16,343 bases of DNA from NCBI GenBank assembly GCA_964566075.1, contig CAZMHJ010000022.1, positions 1-16,343 on the forward strand, in the 5' to 3' direction. Numbering within the stretch: the stretch's first letter is position 1; each line of letters begins with the position of its first letter. The DNA is from CAZMHJ01 sp964566075 (GTDB taxonomy: Bacteria > Patescibacteriota > Saccharimonadia > Saccharimonadales > CAIOMD01). Below, piece after piece: positions 5,527 through 13,012 of the stretch. The translations under genes were made by a program, and so were the position numbers. The notes under the pieces were generated by a model. It ran no database searches. It was given only the letters and a program-made list of their open reading frames with translations, and was not told the DNA's origin.

Positions 5527-5718
5527 ATGCACACATGTGATGTAACCGGTAAAGGCAAACAGTTCGGCAGTAATGTCAGCTTTTCGCAGCGCCACACCAA
5601 GAAAGTTTGGAAACCAAACCTTCAAACGAAGACGGTTATTGTTGATGGCAAGAAGGTTAAACTTCGTGTTAGCACACAAGCAATCCGTACACTTAAGAAA
5701 AAGGGCCTACTCGCGTAA
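5527..5718 (+). CDS. rpmB: 50S ribosomal protein bL28
   Basis: 63 residues, typical length. Family landmarks: CDVTGKG at the N-terminus, NVSFSQRHTKKVWKPNLQ in the middle and VSTQAIRTLKKKGLL at the end. It is a structural protein of the large ribosomal subunit. It has its own promoter and a terminator 16 bases after the stop, so it is a single-gene unit. Confidence 0.97.
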   Translation: MHTCDVTGKGKQFGSNVSFSQRHTKKVWKPNLQTKTVIVDGKKVKLRVSTQAIRTLKKKGLLA

Positions 5719-5733
5719 GTCTTAGTATCTATC

Positions 5734-5764
5734 AAAAATACCCCTCAGCCCGAGGGGTATTTTT
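5734..5764. terminator. Bidirectional terminator between rpmB and the MBL-fold gene
   Basis: A 13-bp stem, AAAAATACCCCTC (5734-5746) with GAGGGGTATTTTT (5752-5764), and a 5-base loop. The A and T ends make it functional in both directions, suiting the two convergent genes. Confidence 0.9.
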
Positions 5765-5779
5765 TATGCTATATCGTAT

Positions 5780-6406
5780 TTACTTTTTTGAACGCTCAAC
5801 AATAACGACTCGTGTCTTGTCGCCTAGTTCTGATTCTTTCAACTTAAGTACGTCGACTCGTTCTGGTTCTGATGCACCAATTTCGGTCAAAAAGTTGCTA
5901 AGTTCAGCTTGGGGTACCTCATACTTTATACCGCTATCAGCGTAGTGTGTTGGGATAACGATTTTTGGCTCAATTTTCTTTACTAGGCTTGCCGCACCAA
6001 TTGCATCAAGCGTGTAGCCAGATCCGCCTACTGGGATAATTAGTACATCGATAATACCGAGTAATTCGAGTTGGTCTTCCGTTAAGTTAGGGTGAACGTG
6101 ACCAATAATACCAATTGAAAACCCTTGCATCTGAATGCTGTACATAGTGGCACGGTGTCCATCGGCATCTAAATGAGCTTGGGCCGGAATACCTCGTACT
6201 GATACCTCGGCAACTTCATACTCACCAGGGCCCTCAATTAAAAATTTGTTAGGGTTCTTGGTTCCTTTGTCTAGCGTAAACAAGGCAATGTCATCTGCAG
6301 TCGCTACTGAGTTAAGACCAACACTTGCAAGATTATCATCAACTAAGACGCTTACCTTTTTATTGCCGATACGAACACAGTTGGCTCCATAATACTGAAT
6401 TTCCAT
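5780..6406 (-). CDS. Metallo-beta-lactamase-fold protein of the UlaG-like type, metal site degenerate
   Basis: 208 residues from ATG 6406; an in-frame TTG three bases earlier is less likely because AGGAGA (6418-6413) is six bases from the ATG. The start MEIQYYGANCVRIG and the central GPGEYEV, IIGHV, DVLIIPVGGSGYTLD and KIVIPTHY stretches match the UlaG-like beta-lactamase-fold family. The metal-binding HxHxDH motif is not present: only the late PTHY histidine and H-containing HVHP remain. Catalysis in the usual zinc-dependent way is therefore doubtful. It follows the winged-helix regulator gene by 11 bases, with its SD overlapping that gene's stop, so the pair forms one operon. Substrate or role unknown. 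Confidence 0.75.
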   Translation of the reverse strand: MEIQYYGANCVRIGNKKVSVLVDDNLASVGLNSVATADDIALFTLDKGTKNPNKFLIEGPGEYEVAEVSVRGIPAQAHLDADGHRATMYSIQMQGFSIGIIGHVHPNLTEDQLELLGIIDVLIIPVGGSGYTLDAIGAASLVKKIEPKIVIPTHYADSGIKYEVPQAELSNFLTEIGASEPERVDVLKLKESELGDKTRVVIVERSKK

Positions 6407-6417
6407 CAAATCTCTCC

Positions 6418-7068
6418 TTACAACAACTTATCTTTATCAATTAGCACGATGTTTTTTGATGCTAACAGATTAGATATAAACCTATCATTGACCTGCTTGC
6501 GGTACTTAAATTCATCGGTACTAAAAATACTGTATCTGAGCTCTTTTTTCTCTGATGTCTCAAGATCAGCAATCGCATGTTCTACGGCAGCATGATTCAC
6601 ATCACCCACAATTACGACATCTACCCCAGGTGTTTCATCACGAGTAAATTGGCCTGTGTATAATGCAAGACTAATGTTACCTGTTTTGAGTAGTTCAAGT
6701 GCAAACGGATCTGTCACGGCAACTTCTACAACTGCTTCTACTACAGGTTCTGGCGTTGAAGGAGCCACTTCGTTAGTTTTTGCAGTTTTTGGTGTCTTTT
6801 TGGGTTTAAAGGTTTTACCACCAAACATACTGCTTAACGCAGCATAGTGTTCGAACGATTGGTTAACTTCATAATACAGTTTATTGTTTGTCGTGTCAGA
6901 AGTAATAATGCCGATGTTCAATAAATTAGCTAATTCACGACGGACTGAGTTGATTTGTTCGTCAATTTTACGCGTAATTTCGCGCACATAAAACGACCTA
7001 TTTGGGTTTTGATAAAAAAGTTGTAGTAACTTCACCCTCGTCTTTGATCCAAACAGTTGTTCAATCAT
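6418..7068 (-). CDS. Winged helix-turn-helix protein with a degenerate nucleotidyltransferase-like C-terminus
   Basis: 216 residues. Residues 1-75 form a winged helix-turn-helix (LFGSKTRVKLLQLFYQNP, then SFYVREITRKI, then SVRRELANLLNIGII and a wing TTNNKLYYEV). Residues 85-118 are a Lys/Pro/Ala/Val-rich low-complexity linker. The C-terminal part (LALYTGQF, VDVVIVGDVN, LRYSIFSTDEFKYRKQVNDRF) resembles the MNT/Pol-beta nucleotidyltransferases attached to such winged helices, but the GSxxxG and DxD catalytic signature is missing. It probably acts as a DNA-binding regulator; its target is unknown, perhaps its own operon. An extended -10 ends seven bases before ATG 7068, so it is probably translated leaderless. 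Confidence 0.7.
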   Translation of the reverse strand: MIEQLFGSKTRVKLLQLFYQNPNRSFYVREITRKIDEQINSVRRELANLLNIGIITSDTTNNKLYYEVNQSFEHYAALSSMFGGKTFKPKKTPKTAKTNEVAPSTPEPVVEAVVEVAVTDPFALELLKTGNISLALYTGQFTRDETPGVDVVIVGDVNHAAVEHAIADLETSEKKELRYSIFSTDEFKYRKQVNDRFISNLLASKNIVLIDKDKLL

Positions 7069-7074
7069 GCTCTT

Positions 7075-7083
7075 ATTGTAGCA
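7075..7083 (-). promoter_or_regulatory. Extended -10 promoter of the regulator/MBL operon
   Basis: Minus strand TGCTACAAT, then six bases (AAGAGC), then ATG 7068. No clear -35. It would allow expression independent of the thrS-gatD operon upstream, after which no terminator is visible. Confidence 0.55.
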
Positions 7084-7117
7084 AGCTCAGCTGGTCTTGG
7101 GTAGAATAATTGTTAAT

Positions 7118-7834
7118 TTAGCGTGGACGTTGCCTTGCAACAGAGGCGGCAGATTGCTCTATACCGTCGTCGAGCTGACTAAGTTTTATTGTTTCATCTG
7201 CTATATTGAGTGCTTTTTGAAGCAGGCTATCAGCAAATTGAGGTGATTTTGTGAGCATTGGTCCATGCAGATACGAACCATACACATTATTGTATACAGC
7301 ACCCTCCAAACCATCTTCAGCATTATTGCCTTGCCCTTTATCTGTACTTCCGAGTGGCTCACAGCCGTCATTCAAGTAAGTACACCCGCTATGATTTTCA
7401 TACCCAATGAGTTCACCGAATGAACGTGTGCGAACCGTAAGATTACCAATGATTCTCGTGTCACCAGCAACGGTGTATACGTCAAGTAAACCTATACCCG
7501 GTATCCGTTCACCCTCTGTGGTTTTAAAATAATGACCAAACATTTGGTACATGCCGCAAATCATAAGCATTGGTACCCCTTGATCGGCATATTCTTTTAG
7601 TCGTTTTGCCTTATCTTTTAAGTCAACGGCAATATCAGACTGCCCCTTATCTTGACCGCCGCCACCAAGTATCAAATGGACTTCTTTGGGGAACGAATCA
7701 CCTATACCAACCTGGTGAATATGGGCTGGAATGCCACGCCACTCAAGCCGCTTTTTTAGTACTAATAGGTTGCCATTATCGCCGTAAATATTCATTTCTT
7801 TTGGGTATAAGTGTACGATGTGTATCGTTTTCAT
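7118..7834 (-). CDS. gatD: Lipid II isoglutaminyl synthase, glutamine amidotransferase subunit GatD
   Basis: 238 residues, a class I (triad) glutaminase of the cobyric-acid-synthase-like type. The nucleophile is C93 in MICGMYQ, after the oxyanion region LILGGGGQD; the catalytic histidine is H190 in YGSYLHGPML. With MurT it releases ammonia from glutamine to convert the alpha-carboxyl of D-glutamate in lipid II to D-isoglutamine on the cytoplasmic side. Its ATG (7832-7834) overlaps the murT stop by four bases, so the subunits are translationally coupled. The C-terminal 25 residues (LDDGIEQSAASVARQRPR) look unstructured. It is the last gene of the thrS operon; no terminator is obvious before the next gene. 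Confidence 0.93.
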   Translation of the reverse strand: MKTIHIVHLYPKEMNIYGDNGNLLVLKKRLEWRGIPAHIHQVGIGDSFPKEVHLILGGGGQDKGQSDIAVDLKDKAKRLKEYADQGVPMLMICGMYQMFGHYFKTTEGERIPGIGLLDVYTVAGDTRIIGNLTVRTRSFGELIGYENHSGCTYLNDGCEPLGSTDKGQGNNAEDGLEGAVYNNVYGSYLHGPMLTKSPQFADSLLQKALNIADETIKLSQLDDGIEQSAASVARQRPR

Positions 7835-9081
7835 ACTGATTCTACCTCTGTTATCTTGGCAATTTGACGTCTTAGCTCAAGCATCGCTGTATACGTTGTA
7901 TATATAAGTATGTTCTGGTTGTCTTTGAGTACAAAAGTAAGTGCATCCGCTAAATCAGCACGAACTTCGCTTACTATGATATCGTCGTATTTTAAGCGAA
8001 GCGCCATGTCAGTAGCGCGACTACCTGATGTTACGACAGTACCTTCGACACCCTTTTGGAATGAAACATCCCACAACCACGAAACGTCACGACCATCGGC
8101 ATAGTCATCATTAATAGCAATCATGGTTGCGTCAGGTTTCAGCGACTCACCCATGAGCAGTGCGTGTCGAAACCCGCCTGGATTTTTTACAAGCTGCAAC
8201 GTCACCGTTTTGGTGCCAATAGTGATGCGCTCACCACGACCAAATGCCGGCAAAACTTCAGAAATACGTGTTGTAATTATTTCAACTGGAATTTCTAGTT
8301 GTAGTGCCGCTAAAGCAATCGCTGTAGCGTTCTGTGCATTATATGTTCCTCGTGCTGCTAGTGGGATTGCGACAGTTTCCCCGCCTAGTACGACAGTAGC
8401 GATGCCATCCACACTAAACTTCTTAAGCTCGGCCTGCAGTGTGGGTCTTTTCTTGCTCGGGACCGCTACTTGATGAAGCTCGTCATCAGTCCTAAAAATA
8501 TCACGAAGTTCGTTGCTGACGCCAAAGTAACATACCTCTGCCTTGGTGTGGTTTTTCATTCCAACGACCCGCTCGTCATCGCCATTCAGTACGACAAATT
8601 CAGTTGCTTTATTTACAACCTTTTCTAAGAGCTTAGCTGTGTGGTCAATCTCTCCAAAACGATCCATTTGATCACGCATGACGTTTAAAACGACCACAGC
8701 TCGTGGTTTATATTGCTGTACAAACTGAACAGCATAGGCTTCGTCTAACTCAAACACGCCAATTTCAAAATTAAGCTTCCCCGACCATGAGCTGTGCTGA
8801 ATGACACTTGCCACAATGCCGCGCACAAAATTGCTTCCGGTCGGGTTTGTAAGCACCTTTTTATTAGCTCTGAGTACATGAGTTAACATCTTGGTGCTCG
8901 TGGTTTTACCGTTTGTTCCAGTAATAACGATAACGCCTTCGGGTAGCTGTGCTAATGACTCAGCTAAGAACCGTGGAAATAGTCGTTCGACAACTAAACC
9001 CGGCAAAGCAGCGCCCCGGCGACCAAGTAGATGCAAGATACTAAAAACGATTTTGCCAGTAAAAAGCGCAATGATTCGCAT
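7831..9081 (-). CDS. murT: Lipid II isoglutaminyl synthase, Mur-ligase subunit MurT
   Basis: 416 residues. The Mur-ligase P-loop is GTNGKTT at 55-61, the magnesium/substrate region NVMRDQMDRFGEID at 133-146, and the C-terminal DUF1727 domain contains NPGGFRHAL (300-308) and DDYADGRDVSWLWDV (325-339), which holds the aspartate completing the GatD triad. MurT activates the D-Glu carboxylate of lipid II with ATP and receives ammonia from GatD. The four-cysteine zinc ribbon of the Staphylococcus aureus enzyme is absent; the equivalent stretch (about 170-225) has a single cysteine (C184). The N-terminus is hydrophobic (residues 1-20) and may touch the membrane. Its ATG overlaps the miaA stop by one base and its own stop is TGA. 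Confidence 0.92.
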   Translation of the reverse strand: MRIIALFTGKIVFSILHLLGRRGAALPGLVVERLFPRFLAESLAQLPEGVIVITGTNGKTTSTKMLTHVLRANKKVLTNPTGSNFVRGIVASVIQHSSWSGKLNFEIGVFELDEAYAVQFVQQYKPRAVVVLNVMRDQMDRFGEIDHTAKLLEKVVNKATEFVVLNGDDERVVGMKNHTKAEVCYFGVSNELRDIFRTDDELHQVAVPSKKRPTLQAELKKFSVDGIATVVLGGETVAIPLAARGTYNAQNATAIALAALQLEIPVEIITTRISEVLPAFGRGERITIGTKTVTLQLVKNPGGFRHALLMGESLKPDATMIAINDDYADGRDVSWLWDVSFQKGVEGTVVTSGSRATDMALRLKYDDIIVSEVRADLADALTFVLKDNQNILIYTTYTAMLELRRQIAKITEVESV

Positions 9082-9956
9082 TATGTAAGTGTACCTATAA
9101 ATTGTTTCTCGAACCAGGCATATGCTGCCGTAGCCGAATCAAACCAGGTAATATCTTTGTTGCGCTTAAACCAGGCTAGCTGCCGCTTAGCAAGTTGCAT
9201 ATCACTGGTTACGAACAATTCAACTGCCTGATTGGTTGTTAGCTTCCCCCATATGACATCTCTATAAATTCGATAAACCCCACCTGTCATTGCTTCGCTT
9301 TCAAGCCCATAGTGTTCGAGACCCCATGCGACTTCATCAAGCACGCCCGCTTCAAGCATTACGTGTGCTCGTTCAGCAATTCTTTGACGCAACACTTCTT
9401 TATCGGGTCGCAAACCTATAATAATGGTGCTTGGCGCCAGTTCTTTACGTTCCGCCTCTACTGGCCCCTTCTCAAGTGCGCGGACCAAATGGCGCCGATT
9501 CTGAGCATTTTCGGGCAACGTAAGACCAGCTGCCTTAATTCGTTTTTGTAGTTCTACAACCCCTAGTCCTTCGAGTTCAGCACGCACTGCTTGGTTTGGT
9601 GGTGCCAGGCTAAAATCATACAAGACCGCATCCACATATAAGCCAGTACCGCCTGTGAGTATCGGTAGTTTATTATTGGCTTGAATAGCTTGTATGGTTT
9701 TGTCGGCATATGATTTGAAATCACCAACGCTAAATGTTTCACCTGGGCCGACTAAATCAAATCCGTGATGCACAACTCCATGCCGTTCGTCAGCTGTAGG
9801 CTTTGCCGTACCTATATCAAGACCGGTATACACGGTTCGTGAATCAGCTGCAATAATTTCAGCAGGTATTTTTTTGGCAATATCAATCGCCAGCCCCGTT
9901 TTACCAGATGCTGTTGGACCAACAATTGCGAGTAGTTCTAGTTGCTTGGCCACCAT
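9081..9956 (-). CDS. miaA: tRNA dimethylallyltransferase
   Basis: 291 residues, slightly short for the family (about 300-315). P-loop GPTASGKT at 13-20, AADSRTVYTGLDIGTAKP at 36-53, TGGTGLYVDAV at 101-111 and the C-terminal KRQLAWFKRNKDITWFD. MiaA adds a dimethylallyl group to N6 of A37 in tRNAs reading codons that begin with U. The usual GIGYKE-like motif is divergent here (GGVYRIYRDVI). ATG 9956 lies 19 bases inside the end of the ATL gene, and the stop overlaps the murT start (TAATG), indicating cotranslation in the thrS operon. Confidence 0.95.
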   Translation of the reverse strand: MVAKQLELLAIVGPTASGKTGLAIDIAKKIPAEIIAADSRTVYTGLDIGTAKPTADERHGVVHHGFDLVGPGETFSVGDFKSYADKTIQAIQANNKLPILTGGTGLYVDAVLYDFSLAPPNQAVRAELEGLGVVELQKRIKAAGLTLPENAQNRRHLVRALEKGPVEAERKELAPSTIIIGLRPDKEVLRQRIAERAHVMLEAGVLDEVAWGLEHYGLESEAMTGGVYRIYRDVIWGKLTTNQAVELFVTSDMQLAKRQLAWFKRNKDITWFDSATAAYAWFEKQFIGTLT

Positions 9957-10252
9957 AAATACTCCGTTATAGAAACGCTATCGTTTACTACCGTTACACC
10001 TTCAGCAGCTAACATTCGTGCCTGGCCACTCCGACCATCGGGCACAAAACCTGCAGCCAAACCACCTTTTGCATTGACGACACGTTGCCATGGTAAATCC
10101 GGCGGACCAAAATGGGCAACTTGGCCAACCACACGTGCGGCACCAGGGTGCCCACAAAACGCGGCGATTTGGCCATATGTCATTACATGGCCAGCCGGAA
10201 TCTGTGCCACCAACGTATAAATATCATGAGAAAATTGATTACTTGTTTTCAA
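9938..10252 (-). CDS. Alkyltransferase-like protein (ATL), MGMT-type DNA-binding domain without the catalytic cysteine
   Basis: 104 residues covering only the DNA-binding domain of the Ogt/MGMT family: IPAGHVMTYGQIA (18-30, with the base-flipping tyrosine Y26), GHPGAARVVG (34-43, with the arginine finger R40), then PWQRVV at 54-59. Active enzymes have PCHRV; tryptophan in place of cysteine is the hallmark of ATL proteins, which bind O6-alkylguanine without repairing it and pass it to nucleotide excision repair in studied organisms. The start is TTG 10252, 14 bases inside the HAD gene. No better start keeps the N-terminal helix and no clear SD is visible, so translation probably depends on coupling. 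Confidence 0.87.
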   Translation of the reverse strand: MKTSNQFSHDIYTLVAQIPAGHVMTYGQIAAFCGHPGAARVVGQVAHFGPPDLPWQRVVNAKGGLAAGFVPDGRSGQARMLAAEGVTVVNDSVSITEYLWWPSN

Positions 10253-10832
10253 AGTAACGTAAGACCTCGTTCCAGCTTATTGCCCTATGAATTGTTTGTG
10301 GCAAATCTTCTTTTTGATTCCAGGTATAGTCACCAAATAAAACAGCACTAATACCTGCTTCGTCCGCCGAAAGGCAGTGCTTAAGCTGGTCATCTACCAA
10401 ATAATCTGCCCCGATTTGTTTACACAACTCTGTTTTAGTCGCATTATATTTACCCATCGTAATTGAATCCCAAATACCGGCATGGTGTACTTCTGAAAAA
10501 ACACCCTTGTAATGTACATCTATCCAATCAAGCGTATCTTTTTGTAAATCGACTGCTCGAGCAGTTGCAACGACTAATTTAAACCGTTTCGCTAGTTTTG
10601 TTAGTACTTCTTTGGCGTCATCTTTTGGTTGATAGGTAGTCACAAGCTTGGCGTCGTACCATTCATGTGTCCGTTTACGAACTTCTTCGATAGAAACCTG
10701 CCACATATTGACCCAATGTTCATCATAGTCAGTGACCTTTAGGTTTGTACCCCAGCGTTCATTGCTAAATACCACAAAGCCTTCAGCCGAAGCCGCAAGC
10801 ACATCATCAATATCAACTGCGATTGTCTTCAT
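10239..10832 (-). CDS. HAD-superfamily hydrolase, 5'(3')-deoxyribonucleotidase-like
   Basis: 197 residues. Motif I DIDDVL (D7 nucleophile, D9 acid/base), motif II threonine in VVATAR (T90), a candidate motif III lysine at K133 (ATKTE) and motif IV YLVDDQ (D147/D148). The cap inserted after motif I and the 5' nucleotidase C-like layout suggest removal of phosphate from deoxynucleoside monophosphates. Substrate choice cannot be read from the sequence, and phosphoglycolate-like or other small phosphates are alternatives. ATG 10832 begins four bases after the thrS stop and the gene overlaps the ATL gene by 14 bases. Confidence 0.82.
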   Translation of the reverse strand: MKTIAVDIDDVLAASAEGFVVFSNERWGTNLKVTDYDEHWVNMWQVSIEEVRKRTHEWYDAKLVTTYQPKDDAKEVLTKLAKRFKLVVATARAVDLQKDTLDWIDVHYKGVFSEVHHAGIWDSITMGKYNATKTELCKQIGADYLVDDQLKHCLSADEAGISAVLFGDYTWNQKEDLPQTIHRAISWNEVLRYFENK

Positions 10833-10836
10833 AAGG

Positions 10837-12687
10837 TTATACCGTAGTGTGAGATGTTCGAGTTTTAGCTTCGTTTGCTACTGTCTTTAAGAAGTGATCG
10901 ATACCCATCGGCGTCGGCTCGTTAATGACCATATCACCTCGCACGCGCGGGGTTGTTTTACCGGTTGATACTTCTTGCTCACCCACCACAATAACGTAGG
11001 GTAGCTTCATTTTTTCAGCATTACGAATCTTTTTACCAACTGATTCGTTGCTATTATCGACCGTTACCCGTAATCCTAAATCAAAGGCATCAGCTCTCAC
11101 TTTTTCTGCAAAATTAACTAGCTCATCTGTTTGATTAACGGTCAGTAGGCGAATTTGTTCTGGCGCATTCCATACAGGGAACCTACCGGCAGTGTGCTCG
11201 ATATACACACTCAAGAATCGCTCATGCGAACCCATTACCGCACAGTGGAGCATCACAATCCGCTCTGCTTCACCTTGTTCGTTTGTGCACGTTAAATCAA
11301 ATCCCTCGGGCTGATTAAAGTCTAGCTGAATAGTAGCTACTTGGTGCTCCCTGCCGATTGCGTCCTTAGCTATAAAGTCGATTTTTGGCCCATAAAACGC
11401 GGCTTCGCCAACCCCAACAAAATAGTCTTCACCCACTTTTGCTTTAAGGATATTTTCGAGCTGAGCAACCGTCGATTCCCATTTTTCTGGCGATCCAGCA
11501 TAGCTATCCATATTGTCTGGATCATGGGTAGATAGGCGGAACTTGAGTTCGCTAAAGCCTGTTCCGCTGTAAAACAGCTGGATAATATCCCATAATTTAT
11601 AGGCTTCTTCTTCCACCTGATTCGTACGGCAAAAAACGTGCGCATCATCTTGCGTGATTGCTCTTACCCTACTCAAACCACCCAGCTCACCACTCTGCTC
11701 ATCACGATACACCATTGTAGTATCACGATATCGAATTGGTAGATCACGATAACTACGTGACCGCGACGCATAAATCTGCGTATGGTGCGGACAGTTCATC
11801 GGTTTCATGGCAAACTCGTGATCTTCACGGGTATTAATGCGGAATAGCTCATCCTTAAATTTTGCCCAATGTCCGCTAGCTTCGTACAAATCTTTCTTAG
11901 TGATATGCGGAATACTTACTTGTTGGAATCCAACAGCATCACGTAATTCTTGCACAAACCTATCTAGCTCATTTTTAAGCACAGTGCCACGAGGTGTCCA
12001 TAATGGTAAACCTGGGCCAACAAGTTCGCTAAAGACAAACAAATCAAGTTCTTGACCAAGTTTACGGTGATCGCGTTGTTTTGCCTCTTCAAGCATTGTT
12101 AGATACGCATCTAGCTCTTCTTGAGTGGCAAACGCCACACCATACAAACGTTGCATTTGCGGATTATCGTCTTTGCCACGCCAATAGGCACCAGCGACAC
12201 GCATCAACTTAAAGGCACCCACCTTACCAGTAGATGCCACGTGTGGGCCACGACAAAGGTCTGTAAAGACGTCATTTGTGTAAAACGATACATATTCCAC
12301 CTTGCTGTCACCTTCGGCCACTATGCCAAGTTCTGACATGTCTAGGTCTTTAGCGATGGTGGTACCTGCACGTTTAAGATCGTTTAATAATTCTTCTTTA
12401 TACGGTTGTTTACGCTCACGTGCCCAATCAATGGCATCATCTACCAGCTCTTCACTTTTTACAAAATCTGCGTTGCCTTTAATAATGCGACGCATTTCTT
12501 TTTCTATCTTCTTAAAATCAGCTTCAGAAATAGCCACATCGGGAATATCAATATCGTAATAAAAGCCGTTTTCTACTACTGGTCCAACGCCAAATTTTGC
12601 CTCAGGCCATAGTGTCTGTACAGCATCTGCCATAATGTGCGCCAAGCTGTGACGCATTGCGTATAGTTCGTCAGGTTTGTCTGCCAT
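10837..12687 (-). CDS. thrS: Threonyl-tRNA synthetase lacking the N-terminal TGS domain
   Basis: 616 residues. The protein begins directly with the editing domain: HSLAH (H13, H17) and CRGPH (C145, H149), the metal-like cluster that clears Ser-tRNA-Thr. The class II core follows with zinc ligands C299 (MNCPHH), H350 (TQDDAHVFC) and H481 (VMLHCAVMGSHERF), motif 2 YRDEQSGELGGLSRVR (327-342) and the anticodon-binding domain from about residue 510. The roughly 60-residue TGS domain of the E. coli enzyme is missing; the start is supported by TAAGGAG (12699-12693) five bases upstream, and no frame continues. It is first in a six-gene operon preceded by a T-box-like leader. Confidence 0.95.
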   Translation of the reverse strand: MADKPDELYAMRHSLAHIMADAVQTLWPEAKFGVGPVVENGFYYDIDIPDVAISEADFKKIEKEMRRIIKGNADFVKSEELVDDAIDWARERKQPYKEELLNDLKRAGTTIAKDLDMSELGIVAEGDSKVEYVSFYTNDVFTDLCRGPHVASTGKVGAFKLMRVAGAYWRGKDDNPQMQRLYGVAFATQEELDAYLTMLEEAKQRDHRKLGQELDLFVFSELVGPGLPLWTPRGTVLKNELDRFVQELRDAVGFQQVSIPHITKKDLYEASGHWAKFKDELFRINTREDHEFAMKPMNCPHHTQIYASRSRSYRDLPIRYRDTTMVYRDEQSGELGGLSRVRAITQDDAHVFCRTNQVEEEAYKLWDIIQLFYSGTGFSELKFRLSTHDPDNMDSYAGSPEKWESTVAQLENILKAKVGEDYFVGVGEAAFYGPKIDFIAKDAIGREHQVATIQLDFNQPEGFDLTCTNEQGEAERIVMLHCAVMGSHERFLSVYIEHTAGRFPVWNAPEQIRLLTVNQTDELVNFAEKVRADAFDLGLRVTVDNSNESVGKKIRNAEKMKLPYVIVVGEQEVSTGKTTPRVRGDMVINEPTPMGIDHFLKTVANEAKTRTSHTTV

Positions 12688-12692
12688 AGGAT

Positions 12693-12969
12693 CTCCTTAC
12701 CTTTATTGTACTAAAAACGCACGAGCGACAAGAGTAAAACTCTTATAACTCGTGCGTCTCGGGTCCCGAGGTGATCAGGACGGTTCCACCGGACTTCCCT
12801 TAATGTTTATCTAGTCTCGCAGCTTGGTTTCCCAAATAGACAAACATCTTAGGCACTTGTATGGCCACGATACGTTCGTTGCCACTGCCGACGGAGCTGA
12901 TACAGGTGGTTAGTCTGCGTTATCGCTCACTACCACCAGTGTAACACACCTGACAAAACTTCACCTGTA
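12693..12969 (-). promoter_or_regulatory. T-box-like leader of thrS (tRNA-Thr sensing, with intrinsic terminator)
   Basis: The non-coding leader of about 280 bases carries GGTGGAACCG (12790-12781), matching the T-box core UGGN-ACC that binds the tRNA acceptor end. Around it, GTC/GAC and CCG/CGG helices leave a bulge with UGGA, as in an antiterminator. At the 5' end an 8-bp stem (12962-12969 with 12901-12908) starts exactly at the predicted transcript start and encloses GCG-ATAA-CGC flanked by GA/AG. ACT and ACC triplets near its 3' strand are candidate Thr specifiers. A further long hairpin with a GAAA loop spans about 12804-12854. CTCGGGACCCGAG can replace the antiterminator 3' strand, and a terminator follows. 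Family assignment rests on motif and context. Confidence 0.65.
12713..12757 (-). terminator. Regulatory terminator in the thrS leader
   Basis: On the minus strand ACGCACGAG (12757-12749) pairs with CTCGTGCGT (12725-12717), with an inner AAGAG/CTCTT hairpin, then TTTTT (12717-12713). It ends 25 bases before the thrS ATG, the position expected of an attenuator. Confidence 0.85.
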
Positions 12970-12975
12970 CAAAGT

Positions 12976-12981
12976 AGTATA
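12976..12981 (-). promoter_or_regulatory. -10 of the thrS operon
   Basis: TATACT on the minus strand; the -35 is weak. The start at about 12969 is the first base of the 8-bp basal stem of the leader. The -10 lies within an inverted repeat TAGTAT-ACAC-ATACTA (12975-12990). Confidence 0.5.
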
Positions 12982-13012
12982 CACATACTAGCCTTATATT
13001 ACTAGTATAATC

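Noticed and set aside
7831..7833. Recoding of UGA as glycine, as in some CPR lineages
   Set aside because: UGA ends murT at the expected length and in-frame UGA does not occur inside the conserved proteins.
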